From NCBI RefSeq assembly GCF_001941485.1, contig NZ_CP009247.1, positions 1,240,001 through 1,304,000 of the forward strand: a DNA stretch of 64,000 nt, written 5' to 3'. Made by a program: the position numbers and the translations under genes. Below are positions 50,942-59,391 of the stretch, piece by piece. Below the pieces are notes generated by a model. The model worked only from the letters and a program-made list of their open reading frames with translations, had not been told where the DNA came from and ran no database searches. Numbering within the stretch: position 1 is the first letter of the stretch; each line of letters opens with the position of its first letter. The DNA is from Corynebacterium frankenforstense DSM 45800 (GTDB taxonomy: Bacteria > Actinomycetota > Actinomycetes > Mycobacteriales > Mycobacteriaceae).

Positions 50942-51793
50942 ATGAGCTTCCACGACCCCTACGCCGGCGACATCCTCTCCGGCCACGCGCGCAACCGCCC
51001 CGCGACCTACCCGGAACTGCCCGCCGAGCGCGGCACCGTCGTCGAGGTCTTCGGGCAGAACTTCGTCGGTGCGGTCATCGGCACCGAGCGCGCCGTCGAG
51101 GGCGAGCTGGTCCGCCTCGAGGACCGCTACGGCACCACGCGAGTCTTCCGGCTGCGCCCGGGCGGCTTCCTGCACCAGGGCCGCCGGGTCACCCTCGTGC
51201 GCGACGTCGCCGCCGCGCCGGCCCCGCCGACCCACTCCAACTCCGGCTCGCGCCGCGTGCGCGACGTCGAGGCCAAGGTCGCCGCGCCCTCGCGCATCTG
51301 GGTCGAGGGCATCCACGACGCCGCGATCGTCGAGAAGGTCTGGGGTCACGACCTGCGCGTCGAGGGCGTCGTCGTCGAGTACCTCGAGGGCCTGGACAAC
51401 CTGCCCGAGCGCCTCGCCGAGTTCCGCCCCGGCCCCGGCCGCCGCGTCGGCGTGCTCGCCGACCACCTGGTCAAGGGCTCCAAGGAGTCCCGCCTCGTCG
51501 AGGGCGTGGGCGAGCACGTGCTGGTCACCGGCCACCCGTTCATCGACGTCTGGGCCGCGGTCAAGCCCGCCAGCGTCGGCATCCGCGCCTGGCCGGACGT
51601 GCCCTACGGCGAGGACTGGAAGACCGGCGTGTGCGAGCGCCTCGGCTGGTCCGACCCCAAGGAGGGGTGGAGCCGGGTGTACGCGGCCGTGCACAACTTC
51701 CGCGACCTCGACTCCTCGCTGATCGGGGCCGTCGAGCGCCTCGTCGACTTCGTCACCGACCCCTCGCTGAGCAAGGCCGACGCCGCCGGCTGA
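50942..51793 (+). CDS. DUF3097 family protein
   Basis: Actinobacterial conserved protein, 283 residues, with no established function. It starts MSFHDPYAGDILSGHARNRP and has an N-terminal beta-rich segment (GTVVEVFGQNFVGAVIG, VRLEDRYGTTRVFRLRPGGF). A larger C-terminal domain follows, with SRIWVEGIHDAAIVEKVWG, VLADHLVKGSKESRLVEGV and FIDVWAAVKPASVGIRAWP, somewhat like a TOPRIM-type fold. TAGGCT stands 8 nt before the ATG, so it is leaderless and divergent from the Rv1486c-like gene. Confidence 0.88.
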   Translation: MSFHDPYAGDILSGHARNRPATYPELPAERGTVVEVFGQNFVGAVIGTERAVEGELVRLEDRYGTTRVFRLRPGGFLHQGRRVTLVRDVAAAPAPPTHSNSGSRRVRDVEAKVAAPSRIWVEGIHDAAIVEKVWGHDLRVEGVVVEYLEGLDNLPERLAEFRPGPGRRVGVLADHLVKGSKESRLVEGVGEHVLVTGHPFIDVWAAVKPASVGIRAWPDVPYGEDWKTGVCERLGWSDPKEGWSRVYAAVHNFRDLDSSLIGAVERLVDFVTDPSLSKADAAG

Positions 51794-51847
51794 AAAGCTG
51801 CGCGCCAGGGGTCCCGGAGGCCGCGGACCTGCGGTACCTTGGTGCCC

Positions 51848-52276
51848 ATGGGAACGATCGTCTGGTTCATCGGCGCCCTGGTGCTCGCGGGTCTCGAGCT
51901 CGCCGCCGGGGAATTCACCTTCCTCATGCTCGCCGCAGGTGCCCTGGCCGCGACCGGGACGTCGCTGGCCGGCGTGCCGGAGTGGGCCAACGTGCTGGTG
52001 TTCGCCGTCGTTTCGATCGGTCTCATCGTCTTCCTGCGCCCCTGGCTGCGCCGGAAGATGCAGAAGCCCCTCGCCCTGGACACCTCGCCGCGCGCCCTCG
52101 TCGGGCGGTCGGCCGAGGTGCTCGAGCCCACCGACGCCCACAACGGTCAGGTCCGCCTCGACGGCTCGATCTGGTCGGCGCGCTCGATGGACCCGTCCGT
52201 GACCTTCGGCGCGGGGGACTCCGTCACCGTCGTTCGCATCGACGGCACCACCGCCGTCGTCTGGAAGGAGCCCTGA
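51848..52276 (+). CDS. NfeD-like membrane protein
   Basis: Short NfeD-family protein, 142 residues. Two or three hydrophobic segments (about 4-24, 28-44 and 50-68) are followed by a small OB-like domain with ALVGRSAEVLEPTDAHNGQV, RLDGSIWSARS and VVRIDGTTAVV. Such proteins pair with SPFH/stomatin proteins in membrane microdomains, and the SPFH gene starts 4 bp downstream. TACCTT is 7 nt before ATG 51848; a TTG at 51839 is the weaker alternative start. Confidence 0.9.
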   Translation: MGTIVWFIGALVLAGLELAAGEFTFLMLAAGALAATGTSLAGVPEWANVLVFAVVSIGLIVFLRPWLRRKMQKPLALDTSPRALVGRSAEVLEPTDAHNGQVRLDGSIWSARSMDPSVTFGAGDSVTVVRIDGTTAVVWKEP

Positions 52277-52280
52277 CCCC

Positions 52281-53648
52281 ATGGCAGGCCTGATCGTCCT
52301 GCTGGTGATCCTGGTCTTCGTCGCTCTCGTCGTCTTCAAGTCCATCGCCCTGATCCCCCAGGGCGAGGCGGCGGTCATCGAGCGGCTCGGCCGGTACACC
52401 CGCACCGTCTCGGGCGGCATCACGCTGCTCGTCCCCTTCATCGACCGGGTCCGCGCCCGGGTGGACACGCGTGAGCGCGTGGTGTCCTTCCCGCCGCAGG
52501 CCGTCATCACCGAGGACAACCTGACCGTGGCCATCGACATCGTGGTCACGTTCCAGATCAACGACCCGGCCCGCGCCATCTACGGCGTGGACAACTACAT
52601 CGTCGGCGTCGAGCAGATCTCCGTGGCCACGCTGCGCGACGTCGTCGGCGGCATGACCCTGGAGGAGACCCTGACCTCCCGTGAGGTCATCAACCGCCGC
52701 CTGCGCGGCGAGCTGGACGCGGCCACCACCAAGTGGGGCCTGCGCATCTCGCGCGTCGAGCTGAAGGCCATCGACCCGCCGCCCTCCATCCAGCAGTCGA
52801 TGGAGAAGCAGATGAAGGCCGACCGCGAGAAGCGCGCGACGATCCTCACCGCCGAGGGACAGCGCGAGGCCGACATCAAGACCGCCGAGGGCGAGAAGCA
52901 GGCCCGCATCCTGGCCGCGGAGGGCGAGAAGCACGCCGCGATCCTGGCCGCCGAGGCCGAGCGCCAGTCCGAGATCCTGCTCGCCGAGGGCCGCCGTGCC
53001 GCCCGCTACCTCGAGGCCCAGGGTGAGGCCCGCGCGATCCAGAAGGTCAACGCGGCCATCCGCACCTCGAAGCCGACCCCGGAGGTGCTGGCCTACCAGT
53101 ACCTGGAGAAGCTGCCGAAGATGGCCGAGGGCCAGGCCTCCACGATGTGGATGATCCCGTCGCAGTTCGGCGACACCCTCGAGCAGTTCGCCAAGGCGTT
53201 CAGCAACAGGGACGACGACGGCGTCTTCCGCTACGAGCCGGCCGACGTCGACGCGGAGACCCGCGAGATGGCCGAGGAGGGCGACACCGAGCAGTGGTTC
53301 TCCACCGAGTCCGACCCGGAGATCGCCGCCGCCGTGGCCGCCGCCAACGCCGTGGCCAACAAGCCCGTCGACCCGGAGATGCCGCTCTCCGGCGAGGAGA
53401 AGGCCCCCAAGGCCGCCACGTCCCGCCGACGTGACGGGGACGCCGGAGACGCGGGGGACGCCCGGGACGCGGGCGTCGGTGCCGGCACGGGTGCCGCGAC
53501 GGCCGCGGGTGCCCCGGACCGCGGCATCGCCGCGCCGACGCAGCCGAGCGACGGGCCCGCGCTCAGCGACGACGTGTGGGGTACCGGGCCGCAGTCGCCC
53601 CAGGGGCGGCCCGCCCCGCGGCACGGCCGTCCCGACGAACACCGTTAG
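52281..53648 (+). CDS. SPFH/band-7 (stomatin/paraslipin) family protein
   Basis: Membrane-anchored scaffold protein, 455 residues. An N-terminal transmembrane helix (residues 2-22) is followed by ALIPQGEAAVIERLGRYTRT and the SPFH domain (about 25-190) with LLVPFIDRVRARVDTRERVV. A long Ala/Glu coiled coil (about 180-260, repeating AEGEKQA-type units) comes next. The C-terminal 130 residues are acidic and low-complexity. With NfeD it forms a common pair thought to organise membrane domains or protein quality control. A strong terminator follows. Confidence 0.93.
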   Translation: MAGLIVLLVILVFVALVVFKSIALIPQGEAAVIERLGRYTRTVSGGITLLVPFIDRVRARVDTRERVVSFPPQAVITEDNLTVAIDIVVTFQINDPARAIYGVDNYIVGVEQISVATLRDVVGGMTLEETLTSREVINRRLRGELDAATTKWGLRISRVELKAIDPPPSIQQSMEKQMKADREKRATILTAEGQREADIKTAEGEKQARILAAEGEKHAAILAAEAERQSEILLAEGRRAARYLEAQGEARAIQKVNAAIRTSKPTPEVLAYQYLEKLPKMAEGQASTMWMIPSQFGDTLEQFAKAFSNRDDDGVFRYEPADVDAETREMAEEGDTEQWFSTESDPEIAAAVAAANAVANKPVDPEMPLSGEEKAPKAATSRRRDGDAGDAGDARDAGVGAGTGAATAAGAPDRGIAAPTQPSDGPALSDDVWGTGPQSPQGRPAPRHGRPDEHR

Positions 53649-53682
53649 CGCTGCGGTGCAGCGCTGACCCGCACCACCCCGT

Positions 53683-53713
53683 ACTGACCGGCGCCACCGC
53701 GGCGCCGGTCAGT
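53683..53713. terminator. Terminator between the SPFH gene and the SatD-like gene
   Basis: A 13-bp perfect inverted repeat (ACTGACCGGCGCC and complement) with a 5-nt loop lies between convergent genes. Confidence 0.85.
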
Positions 53714-53719
53714 CCTGTC

Positions 53720-54295
53720 TCAGCCCTCTTCCGGGGTCGCCTTCTGGGCCGCCCGGATCAGGTTGACCGCGAGCTGCCACCCGGCGTTCTCGGCCTGCCA
53801 GCCGGCCGCGCGCAGCCGCTGGGAGATGGCCTGCTTGGTGATGCCCAGGCGTTCGGCGGCCTCGATCTGGTTCATGCCCGTGCGCATCAGGGAGGTCGCC
53901 TCGCGGCCCTCCAGGGAGCGCTTGGCCAGCACCTGGCCGAGCAGCAGGAAGACCGCCGCGATGTCGCCGCCGGCGGTGCCGGTCGCGTCCGGCAGGACGC
54001 GGGCGCGCACCAGGCCCGGGCGCGCCGCCCTGCCCAACGCCGCGGTGGCCGCCTCGGCCGCGTCGTGGGCGGCGTCGGTCACGCCGAGGCCGAGGGCCCA
54101 CTCGCCGTCGGAGAGCAGCGCCATGACGGTGTCGCAGAGGCTCTCGGGCGTCTCCACGCGCGCCCGGATGTCCTCGACGCCCAGCCGCTCGAACTCGCCG
54201 ACGCCCGGCAGCGTGGCCAGCGCCTCGGCGCTGCGGCGCACCAGTTCGGCGCGGTGGGTGCTGCGGCCGCGGTAGCGGGCGTGCAGGGCGAGCAC
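53720..54295 (-). CDS. SatD-family-like DNA-binding protein
   Basis: Predicted small regulator, 191 residues. The N-terminal half resembles SatD-family proteins (VLALHARYRGRSTHRAELV, then SLCDTVMALLSDGEWALGLGV). A C-terminal HTH, MNQIEAAERLGITKQAISQR, follows near residues 141-160. The GTG start has GGAGG 7 nt upstream. Its target and signal are unknown. It lies between an SPFH gene and a VTT membrane protein; a link to either is not shown. Confidence 0.75.
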   Translation of the reverse strand: MLALHARYRGRSTHRAELVRRSAEALATLPGVGEFERLGVEDIRARVETPESLCDTVMALLSDGEWALGLGVTDAAHDAAEAATAALGRAARPGLVRARVLPDATGTAGGDIAAVFLLLGQVLAKRSLEGREATSLMRTGMNQIEAAERLGITKQAISQRLRAAGWQAENAGWQLAVNLIRAAQKATPEEG

Positions 54296-54425
54296 GGGGA
54301 CACCTCCGGAATCAGGCGGGAAAGGGGAGAAGGGGGAAAAGCGGCGCCGGTCAACGATGCGCTGGGCGCCAGCCCGCCGACCGGCATCGGGCCGGCAGCC
54401 GAATGGCGTTCGACAGCGAGGCCGG

Positions 54426-55166
54426 TCAGGCCTCCACCCTTGATCTGCCTCCCGACTGTACCGGCATCCGGTGGTCGACGGCGAGGCCGACGAGCCCGAC
54501 CAGCGCGAGCGCCACGGTGAAGGCGATGACGACCGGGTCGGCGTGCCCGGTCAGCGTGTCGCCGAAGAAGACCAGCGCCACGGTGCCGGGGGCGGAGCCC
54601 ACGCAGGTGGCCACCGCGTAGGGCAGCACGCGCACCGGCGAGAGCGCGCAGGCGCAGTTGAGCACGAAGAAGGGCACCCCGGCGATCATGCGCAGGGAGC
54701 CGACGGCCAGCCAGCCGCGCTGACGCAGCCGGGCGTTGATGCCCGCCACGGCCGGGTGGTCCAGCCGTGGGCGGATCCATTCGCCGATCAGGCCGCGCAC
54801 CACGCCGAGCGAGACCACGGCGGAGACCGTCGTGGCGGTCACGGCCACCAGCGCCCCGGTCCAGGGCCCGAAGAGGATGCCCGAGGCCAGCGTCAGGAAG
54901 GTGCGCGGCACGGGCAGCTGGGTGACCGCGACGTAGAACAGCCAGAAGGCGACGACGAACCAGTCGCCGGCCGAGTCCGACCACGCCCGCAGGGTGGCCA
55001 GGCTGGGCAGGTCCACGGTCAGCGTCAGCACGATGAACGCGCCGAGCGCGGCGGCCACCAGCACCTTGCGGTGCACCGGCCAGCCCAGCACCGTGCGCCA
55101 GGCGTCGGCGACGAGCCCGAGCACGAAGCCGGTGAAGCTGCGCACCCAGCGGCCGAGAGCGGCCAT
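54426..55166 (-). CDS. VTT-domain (TVP38/TMEM64, DedA-like) membrane protein
   Basis: Integral membrane protein of 246 residues with about six hydrophobic segments. The VTT/SNARE-associated core includes LPVPRTFLTLASGILFGPWT and WLAVGSLRMIAGVPFFVLNC, with the conserved Gly/Pro and Arg of re-entrant loops. Related proteins act in lipid scrambling or undecaprenyl-phosphate recycling; which applies here is unknown. ATG 55166 has GGAGG just upstream and overlaps the stop of the GNAT gene by one base, so the two are coupled. Confidence 0.88.
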   Translation of the reverse strand: MAALGRWVRSFTGFVLGLVADAWRTVLGWPVHRKVLVAAALGAFIVLTLTVDLPSLATLRAWSDSAGDWFVVAFWLFYVAVTQLPVPRTFLTLASGILFGPWTGALVAVTATTVSAVVSLGVVRGLIGEWIRPRLDHPAVAGINARLRQRGWLAVGSLRMIAGVPFFVLNCACALSPVRVLPYAVATCVGSAPGTVALVFFGDTLTGHADPVVIAFTVALALVGLVGLAVDHRMPVQSGGRSRVEA

Positions 55167-55822
55167 CACCCCTCCGCGGCCGGGCCACGGCCCGGCTTCG
55201 GGGCCTTGATCACCGGCGGGCGCCACATGCCCATCTCGTGGACACCCTCGCCGTGCTTGGGCAGGCGGCCCATGGGCACGAAGCCGAGGCGCTCGTAGAG
55301 GTTGGCGGCGTCGGGGGTGCTCGCCTCGAGGTAGACCGCCTCGTCGCCGGCGCGCTCGAGGCCGTGGTTGAGCAGCGCGGTGCCCACGCCGCGACGCTGC
55401 GCGGCGGGGGAGACGGCCAGGGTGTAGAGGTACCAGTGCGCGAAGCGCGGCTCGAAGGAGGACTCCTGACGGTCGCGCAGCACGGCGGTGGCGGCGTGGC
55501 GGCCGAAGAGGGAGACCCAGTCCTTGATCGCGGAGATCTTCTCCACCGGCCCCGGCTCGTCGTCGGGGGTGCTCCACAGCGCGACGCCGAGCGGGGTGGC
55601 GTCGTCGGTCTCGCCGTCGACGGCGACGTCGATGCGGCCGTGCGGCAGGTAGTGGCGCCTGATCTGGGCGGAGAGCATCCGCTCGAGCGTCTCCCGGTGG
55701 CCGAACCCGCGCGCCAGCGGTGTCACGCGGCGGAAGGACGGGTCGTCCTCGAAGGCGTCGACGAGGATCTTGATCGCGTCGTCGTGGTCAGTGTCTCGGT
55801 AGCTTCTCACGGATACAGTCAC
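55166..55822 (-). CDS. GNAT-family N-acetyltransferase
   Basis: Acetyl-CoA-dependent acyltransferase, 218 residues from GTG 55822 (VTVSVRSYRDTDHDDAIKIL). The acetyl-CoA binding motif is LAVSPAAQRRGVGTALLNH, and motif B region AVYLEASTPDAANLYERLGF is clear. The acceptor is unknown. The start is chosen because TAGAAT lies exactly 8 nt upstream (leaderless); the frame is open to 55870. Translation is coupled to the VTT membrane protein. Confidence 0.88.
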   Translation of the reverse strand: MTVSVRSYRDTDHDDAIKILVDAFEDDPSFRRVTPLARGFGHRETLERMLSAQIRRHYLPHGRIDVAVDGETDDATPLGVALWSTPDDEPGPVEKISAIKDWVSLFGRHAATAVLRDRQESSFEPRFAHWYLYTLAVSPAAQRRGVGTALLNHGLERAGDEAVYLEASTPDAANLYERLGFVPMGRLPKHGEGVHEMGMWRPPVIKAPKPGRGPAAEG

Positions 55823-55857
55823 GACCGTCGATTCTAGATGCGGCCGCGCATACGCGT

Positions 55858-55892
55858 GATCCCGGGCCACCGTCAGACGGTGACCCGGGATC
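55858..55892 (-). terminator. Terminator after tRNA-Leu
   Basis: The inverted repeat GATCCCGGG...CCCGGGATC, with an inner ACCGT/ACGGT stem, begins 6 bp beyond the 3' end of the tRNA. Confidence 0.8.
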
Positions 55893-55898
55893 GGATCG

Positions 55899-55984
55899 TG
55901 CCCGGAGGGGGACTTGAACCCCCACGTCCGTTAATAGGACACTAGCACCTCAAGCTAGCGCGTCTGCCATTCCGCCACCCGGGC
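55899..55984 (-). tRNA. tRNA-Leu (anticodon GAG)
   Basis: An 86-nt class II tRNA. The acceptor stem is GCCCGGG/TCCGGGC (one G-T pair) with discriminator A. The anticodon stem CTAGC/GCTAG encloses TTGAGGT, so the anticodon is GAG. The long variable arm TGTCC-TATTAAC-GGACG is typical of leucine tRNAs, and the T arm is GGGGGTTCAAGTCCCCC. The CCA end is not encoded. Confidence 0.97.
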
Positions 55985-56066
55985 AGGGTGGTCGTCGCCG
56001 CATCGCGGCGCGCAACGAGGAACACCTTAACCCGAACCCGGTTCTCGGAACAAATTGCCAGTTCAC

Positions 56067-56100
56067 ACCGCTTTCCGACGTCCCGTCGCCCCCGCGTGGG
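56067..56100 (+). repeat. Dispersed repeat copy E (interrupted)
   Basis: Ccgacgtcccgtcg matches copy A. The AATTGCC half lies 17 bp further left (aaattgcc, 56052-56059), so the element appears split. It lies between tRNA-Leu and the PEBP gene; nothing else is seen in this gap. Confidence 0.5.
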
Positions 56101-56145
56101 CGAAAACGCCCCCGCGACGGCGCATGTTTAGGTACAAACGGGGGC

Positions 56146-56691
56146 ATGAGCAACCACGACTACGCCAACGACCCCCGTTTCCCCGGCCCGGACCCCTACG
56201 CGCCCCTGAAGGACCTCCCGGGCTTCGAGCTGACCTCCGAGGACATCGAGGACGGCGCGCAGCTGCCGGCCGCGCAGACGGACGCCGGGAACGTCTCGCC
56301 GCAGCTGTCCTGGTCCGGCCTGCCCGAGGGCACCAAGTCGCTCGCGGTGACCTGCTACGACCCGGACGCCCCGACCGCGGCCGGCTTCTGGCACTGGGCC
56401 GCCTTCAACATCCCGGTGTCCACCGAGGGCCTGCCCACCGGCGCGGGAGCGGAGGACGACCTCGGCATCGACGGGGTGACCGCCCTGCGCAACGACGGCG
56501 GGTCGCGCGCCTTCGCCGGCGCCGCCCCGCCGCCCGGCCACGGCCCGCACCGCTACCTGTTCGCCGTGCACGCCGTGGACGTCGAGCACCTGGACGTCGA
56601 CGCGGACGCCACCCCGACGGTGCTCGGCTTCAACCTGTACTTCCACGCCATCGGACGCGCCATCCTCTGGGGCTGGCACGAGAACGAGTGA
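56146..56691 (+). CDS. PEBP (YbhB/YbcL, Raf kinase inhibitor-like) protein
   Basis: Phosphatidylethanolamine-binding-protein fold, 181 residues, cytosolic. Signatures are VSPQLSWSGLPEGTKSLAVT, CYDPDAPTAAGFWHWAAFNI, GAAPPPGHGPHRYLFAVHAV and a C-terminal ILWGWHENE. The bacterial role is not settled. Its position next to pyrD matches Rv2140c in M. tuberculosis. The stop codon overlaps the GTG start of the next gene. Confidence 0.93.
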   Translation: MSNHDYANDPRFPGPDPYAPLKDLPGFELTSEDIEDGAQLPAAQTDAGNVSPQLSWSGLPEGTKSLAVTCYDPDAPTAAGFWHWAAFNIPVSTEGLPTGAGAEDDLGIDGVTALRNDGGSRAFAGAAPPPGHGPHRYLFAVHAVDVEHLDVDADATPTVLGFNLYFHAIGRAILWGWHENE

Positions 56692-57098
56692 GCGCCCCGG
56701 AACATGGGGCACCGCGCGCGGACGGCCGCACGGGAGACCACGGTGCCGTGCCGGCCGGGCTGCGCGTCGGCGGCGCCTTCCTCGGCGTCGCCGCGGTGGC
56801 CCTGCTGCTGCTCGTCCTCGACGTCGTCGGCGAGGGTGTGGGCTCCCCCTTCGAGTTCACCCCGCGCGTGCTCACGATCCTGCTCGCGGGCGCGCTGCTC
56901 GGCGCCTTCGCCACGACCCGGCGTGACGAGCCCGGCAGCCGTGCCAAGGTCATCGCCCTGATCGTGGCGGTGCTGCTCGTCGTCGCGAGCCGTTTTCTCC
57001 CCCCGGAGCCCGCCTACGCCACCGCCCAGCACTGGGTGCTCGGGCTCGTGGTCGTGGCGGGCGTGTGCGCCTGGCTCATCCGGCGCAGCTTCGCCTAG
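56688..57098 (+). CDS. Small membrane protein of unknown function
   Basis: Not recognised. From GTG 56688, which overlaps the PEBP stop, it has 136 residues. After a hydrophilic N-terminus of about 28 residues come four hydrophobic segments (about 30-52, 64-78, 88-103 and 113-130). No Shine-Dalgarno is seen, so it is probably translated by coupling to the PEBP gene. Its stop overlaps the stop of the convergent pyrD gene in the four bases CTAG (57095-57098). Confidence 0.7.
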   Translation: MSAPEHGAPRADGRTGDHGAVPAGLRVGGAFLGVAAVALLLLVLDVVGEGVGSPFEFTPRVLTILLAGALLGAFATTRRDEPGSRAKVIALIVAVLLVVASRFLPPEPAYATAQHWVLGLVVVAGVCAWLIRRSFA

Positions 57099-58201
57099 GC
57101 GGCCAGCCAGGCCTTCCGGCAGCCGACCGCCTCGGCGATGTTGTTCATGCCCTGGCGGCGCAGCTGCTCGGCCAGGCCGCGGTGGATGTCGCGGATCCAG
57201 TCCGGGCCGCCGTAGATCATGCCCGTGTATCCCTGCAGCAGGCTCGCGCCCGCGGCGATGCGCGCCCAGGCCTCCTCGGCGGTGAAGATGCCGCCGGAGG
57301 CCACGAGCACGACGTCGCTGTCGGCGAGCCGGGCGTGCAGGCGCTCGAGCACCTCGAGTGCGCGGGCGGCCAGCGGCGGCCCGGAGATCCCGCCGGCGCC
57401 CATGGCCGCGACCTCGTCGGGGTCCGTCTCCAGGTTGTCCCGCGAGATCGTGGTGTTGGTCGCCACGACACCGGCCAGGCCGAGCTCGAGTGCCAGGTCC
57501 GCCACGGCGTCGACGTCCTCGTCGGAGAGGTCCGGGGCGATCTTGACCATCACCGGGGTGTCGGTCTCCTCCTGCACGGCGGCGAGGATCGGGCGCAGCG
57601 CCTCGACGGCCTGCAGATCGCGCAGGCCCGGGGTGTTGGGGGAGGAGACGTTGACCACCACGTAGTCGGCCAGGTGGCCGAGCAGGTGGGCGCTGGTGCG
57701 GTAGTCGTCGACGGCCTCCTCGGCCGGGGTGACCTTCGTCTTGCCGATGTTGATGGCGATCACGCCCGCGCCGCGGCGTGCCTTGAGGTTGGCCGCCGCC
57801 GCGGCCGCGCCCGGGTTGTTGAAGCCCATGCGGTTGAGCAGGGCCTTGTCCGCCGGCAGGCGGTAGAGGCGCGGGGCCGGGTTGCCCGGCTGTCCCTTGG
57901 CGGTCACGGTGCCCAGCTCGGCGTAGCCGAAGCCGCAGGCCTCCCAGACGTCGGCGACCTCGGCGGCCTTGTCGAAGCCGGCGGCCAGGCCCAGCGGGCG
58001 TTCGAAGCGCAGGCCGAAGAGCTCCTGGGCGAGGATCGGGTCACGCACCGGGAAGATCTTCGAGACGGCCGTGCGCACCGGGCCGACCTTCTGCATGACG
58101 CGCAGCGCGGACATGATGATGCCGTGGATGCGCTCCGGCGGGATCTGGAACATCACCTTCAGGGCGGCGGCGTAGGCGCGGTGACGGAGGTCGAGGGTCA
58201 C
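57095..58201 (-). CDS. pyrD: Dihydroorotate dehydrogenase (quinone), class 2
   Basis: Membrane-associated flavoenzyme of pyrimidine synthesis, oxidising dihydroorotate to orotate with quinone. At 368 residues it is of class 2 length, with the N-terminal membrane-contact helix ([17 protein letters not shown]). FMN/substrate motifs are [48 protein letters not shown] with the class 2 catalytic serine, and [15 protein letters not shown]. It is followed on the minus strand side by nothing of its own and converges with the small membrane protein. Confidence 0.97.
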   Translation of the reverse strand: MTLDLRHRAYAAALKVMFQIPPERIHGIIMSALRVMQKVGPVRTAVSKIFPVRDPILAQELFGLRFERPLGLAAGFDKAAEVADVWEACGFGYAELGTVTAKGQPGNPAPRLYRLPADKALLNRMGFNNPGAAAAAANLKARRGAGVIAINIGKTKVTPAEEAVDDYRTSAHLLGHLADYVVVNVSSPNTPGLRDLQAVEALRPILAAVQEETDTPVMVKIAPDLSDEDVDAVADLALELGLAGVVATNTTISRDNLETDPDEVAAMGAGGISGPPLAARALEVLERLHARLADSDVVLVASGGIFTAEEAWARIAAGASLLQGYTGMIYGGPDWIRDIHRGLAEQLRRQGMNNIAEAVGCRKAWLAA

Positions 58202-58260
58202 GGTGGATTCTCCCGGGTTCGTTAGGGAAGTGGAGGGTGGAACGGAGCGCGCAGTCTGGG

Positions 58261-58303
58261 GCGCGCCCAGGCTCAGGCGCCCAGGCTCAGGCGCGCGGGC
58301 TCA
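58261..58303. repeat. 14-bp tandem repeat ending in the lipoprotein stop
   Basis: Three units of 14-15 bp (58261-58275, 58276-58289 and 58290-58303) all end in GGCTCA. In the last one TCA is the lipoprotein stop (TGA on the minus strand). Confidence 0.85.
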
Positions 58304-59335
58304 GGCGCCGGCGGCGTCGGGGACGACCTGCACGCCGGCACCGGTGGCGGAGACGGCGACCAGCGTGCCGTCGTCAAGCACGACGACGCTCTGCGCGTCG
58401 GGCACCGCGCGCAGCTGCGTGGTCTGCTCGGGGCTGCCGGAGGAGAGGTCGAAGGCCCGCAGGCCGCGGTCGCCGGGCGAGGAGACCCAGGCGCGCTTCG
58501 CGTGCGGGTCCCAGGCGACGGCCCAGGGCTCGCCCTCGACGGGGATCGTCTGGTGCAGGCGGATGACGTCGTCGGTGGTGTAGACCGCCAGCTGGCTGCC
58601 GGTCGCGTCGGCGGCGAGCAGGATGTCGTCCTCGCCGGGGGCGACGGTGCCCACGCCGAGGCCGACGCGCAGCCGGCCGCCCTGGCGCGGCGGGTCGTTG
58701 GTCCAGTCCACGTCCTGGATCGTGGTGTCCGGGTTGAAGGTGCGCACCACGGCGTCGTGCCCGCCGTCGCGGCCGGGCACGGAGACCAGCTCGGTGGCCG
58801 GGTCCTCGACGTCGATGTGCTCGGTCGAGCCGTCCGGGCGGGTCATGACGATCTCGGGGTCGTCCGCGTTGGCCGTGAACAGCTCGCCGGAGGCGACGAG
58901 CGCGGCGCGGGTGGCGTCACCCTCCACGTCGCGGTGCTCGGGCCGGGCCGGGTCCGCGGGGTCGAAGAGGAGGACCTCGGAGCCGCAGGCGAGGACGAAT
59001 CTGCCCGCGCCCTGGGTCAGGGTGCCGCAGGCGGGGTCGGTCTCGACGACCTCGGCCTCGCCCGCGCGCAGCTGGGCGACGGTGCCGAAGGCGACCGCGT
59101 CGCTCCCGCGCAGGCCGACGACCTCGCCGTCGGTGACCGCCGCGGAGATCTCGCCGAGGCCGTCCGGGGCCTCGAGCGTCTCACCGTCGGGTGCGTCTCC
59201 GGCGGGGTCGGAGACCGCCGGGCGGGCGTTGCCCATGTTCTCTTCGGTGCCGTCCTGACCGTCCGTCCCGCCGCATGCGGTCAGCGTCAGCAGGGCGGCG
59301 GTGAGGAGGGGGAGGCCGATGGCGCGCTTTCTCAC
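58301..59335 (-). CDS. Secreted lipoprotein, LppL-like
   Basis: Lipoprotein of 344 residues from GTG 59335. A basic start (VRKRAIG) and hydrophobic stretch lead to the lipobox LLTLTAC (Cys about 21). The mature part has repeated beta-strand blocks ending in -SVVVLDDGTLVAVSATG, like a beta-propeller, with a DPHAKRAWVSSPGDRGLRAF motif. The position next to pyrD matches M. tuberculosis lppL (Rv2138), which supports the name by synteny. TAGGCT is 8 nt before the GTG. Its function is unknown. Confidence 0.82.
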   Translation of the reverse strand: MRKRAIGLPLLTAALLTLTACGGTDGQDGTEENMGNARPAVSDPAGDAPDGETLEAPDGLGEISAAVTDGEVVGLRGSDAVAFGTVAQLRAGEAEVVETDPACGTLTQGAGRFVLACGSEVLLFDPADPARPEHRDVEGDATRAALVASGELFTANADDPEIVMTRPDGSTEHIDVEDPATELVSVPGRDGGHDAVVRTFNPDTTIQDVDWTNDPPRQGGRLRVGLGVGTVAPGEDDILLAADATGSQLAVYTTDDVIRLHQTIPVEGEPWAVAWDPHAKRAWVSSPGDRGLRAFDLSSGSPEQTTQLRAVPDAQSVVVLDDGTLVAVSATGAGVQVVPDAAGA

Positions 59336-59391
59336 AGACAGCCAGCCTAGCAGTGCCGCCGGGGCGTCCCGTCCCCGCCGGTCGGCGCCCG